Of a stretch of 32,729 nt of DNA, positions 31,688 through 32,729 are shown piece by piece. Source of the stretch: Bacteroidales bacterium (lineage in GTDB: Bacteria > Bacteroidota > Bacteroidia > Bacteroidales > WCHB1-69); NCBI GenBank assembly GCA_024400835.1, contig JAKSMC010000039.1, forward strand, positions 1 to 32,729, read 5' to 3'. Both the position numbers and the translations under genes were made by a program. Below the pieces are notes generated by a model, which was not told where the DNA came from, made no database searches, and was given only the letters and a program-made list of their open reading frames with translations. Numbering within the stretch: the first letter of the stretch is position 1; each line of letters begins with the position of its first letter.

Positions 31688-32575
31688 ATGATGAAAGAAA
31701 TTGAAAACACTATTCCTGAAAATGACAAAATAATTGTTTATCGTCTGAACGATACCCTTACCGATTTGCAAGTTTGGATAGAGAACGACACCGTTTGGCT
31801 TTCGCAATTACAGATGGCTACTCTTTTCCAAAAGGACCAATCCGTGATTGCCAGGCATATAAGGAGTGTTTTCAAAGAAGGAGAATTGGTGGAAAATAGT
31901 AATATGCAAATTTTGCATAATACTTTTTCGAAATTCAAACCGACCAAAATTTACAATTTGGATGTCATCATTTCCGTAGGCTACAGAGTGAAAAGTCAAA
32001 GAGGTACTCAATTCCGCATCTGGGCAAATCGGGTTATAAAGGAATATCTGTTCAGAGGACAACTCGTTGACAAACGCTTTGAAGTGTTGGAAACAAGAAT
32101 GTTGGAAACAGAAAACAAGGTCGCAAATATTGACGAACAATTCCAAAAGATCGTGCATCAGGCCCTTCCTCCCAAGCAGGGTATCTTCTACGATGGTAAG
32201 ATTTTCGACGCGTTCAACTTTGTCTCTGACCTCATAAGGTCAGCCAAGCGGCGCATTGTCCTAATTGACAATTATGTTGATGACTCCGTACTTGTGATGT
32301 TGGATGCACGAGATGAGGCGGTTTCGGCGGACATCTATACGAGTGTCACGCCTCAGTTGAAGTTGGCAAACAAACGGCATACGGCGCAGTATCCCAAGAA
32401 GTCGGTGCGTATCCACGACTTCCGGTTCAGCCACGACCGCTGGCTGCTGATTGACGACAGCGTCTATCTTTTCGGAGCCTCTCTCAAAGACTTGGGTAAA
32501 AAGTGGTTCGGATTCGCGTTGCTGCAGGATGTTGGTGTGGACGAAATAATGGGGAAAATCAAATCTTGCCGCTGA
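31688..32575 (+). CDS. RhuM-like protein fused to a phospholipase-D-like C-terminal domain
   Basis: 295 residues from the ATG at 31688 (the ATG at 31691 is as likely). The N-terminal half (about 15-130) is the RhuM domain, seen in VWLSQLQMATLFQKDQSVIARHI, then YNLDVIISVGYRVKSQRGTQFRIWA. RhuM was named from a Salmonella pathogenicity island; its biochemical role is unclear. A helical linker (about 130-160) leads to a domain with RIVLIDNYVDDSVL and a single HxR-x4-D site (His249, Arg251, Asp256) followed by FGASLKD, similar to the HKD site of phospholipase-D-type nucleases. Such proteins are common in islands and defence or toxin loci. The flanking direct repeats suggest acquisition. Confidence 0.8.
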   Translation: MMKEIENTIPENDKIIVYRLNDTLTDLQVWIENDTVWLSQLQMATLFQKDQSVIARHIRSVFKEGELVENSNMQILHNTFSKFKPTKIYNLDVIISVGYRVKSQRGTQFRIWANRVIKEYLFRGQLVDKRFEVLETRMLETENKVANIDEQFQKIVHQALPPKQGIFYDGKIFDAFNFVSDLIRSAKRRIVLIDNYVDDSVLVMLDARDEAVSADIYTSVTPQLKLANKRHTAQYPKKSVRIHDFRFSHDRWLLIDDSVYLFGASLKDLGKKWFGFALLQDVGVDEIMGKIKSCR

Positions 32576-32599
32576 CGCTTCTGATCCACACATTAAAAT

Positions 32600-32677
32600 A
32601 AAATTAGTAAAATAATTATTCCAATTATTCTCATTATTCTAATTCGTGGAAGTGCGCCGCAGGCGGGGAAACAACTG
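32600..32677. repeat. Direct repeat, right copy, flanking the RhuM-like gene
   Basis: This is the second copy of the repeat at 31292-31367, 1308 bases downstream. It starts 25 bases after the RhuM-like stop. The remaining bases to the window end (32678-32729) show no gene or other structure. Confidence 0.85.
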
Positions 32678-32729
32678 TCTTTTCCTGATTTAGGTTGACC
32701 AGTGAGGGTCTAAAAACTGCTAAAAGTTG

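Overview
The window looks like a chromosomal segment of a Bacteroidales-type bacterium, probably an uncultured one. Three things point there: a PorZ-like type IX secretion (T9SS) component plus two secreted proteins with T9SS C-terminal tails, Bacteroidetes-style promoters (-7 TAnnTTTG) upstream of several genes, and the rbfA / Lol-type permease / porZ / recO run typical of the phylum. No rRNA, tRNA or CRISPR array was seen. Most genes lie on the minus strand.

Region 1 (1-6881): after the first codons of a transposase-like gene at the left edge comes a seven-gene minus-strand set: aromatic amino acid ammonia-lyase, ketoreductase, ketosynthase, acyl carrier protein, LpxL-like acyltransferase, O-methyltransferase and hotdog dehydratase. 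This is the expected core of an aryl polyene / flexirubin-type pigment pathway. The lyase would make a 4-coumarate-type starter, the KS/KR/DH/ACP set would extend it, the methyltransferase would decorate the ring and the acyltransferase would attach it to a membrane lipid. Several spacers inside the set hold low-complexity repeats.

Region 2 (6882-12600): rbfA, a LolC/E-type permease, porZ and recO form a compact housekeeping operon, preceded by a separate T9SS-exported adhesin-like protein.

Region 3 (12601-18085): a plus-strand family-2 glycosyltransferase converges on a minus-strand pair, an ECF sigma factor and an eight-helix membrane protein. An M16 zinc protease follows with its own terminator.

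Region 4 (18086-24143): ABC ATPase, MacB-like permease, NtrC-type regulator and histidine kinase form one operon. A sigma-54-like promoter and a dyad lie upstream, so the system may control itself.

Region 5 (24144-32729): an SUMF1-domain protein, a 1.2-kb gene-poor stretch with hairpins and a 155-bp inverted-repeat element, an AlgI/AlgX-type O-acetylation pair, a small exported protein, a large T9SS adhesin, and a plus-strand RhuM-like protein with a phospholipase-D-like tail. The RhuM gene is flanked by a near-identical direct repeat.

The pigment cluster, the sigma-54-linked transporter module, the repeat-flanked RhuM gene and the palindromic repeats that end two unrelated genes are the most interesting points.
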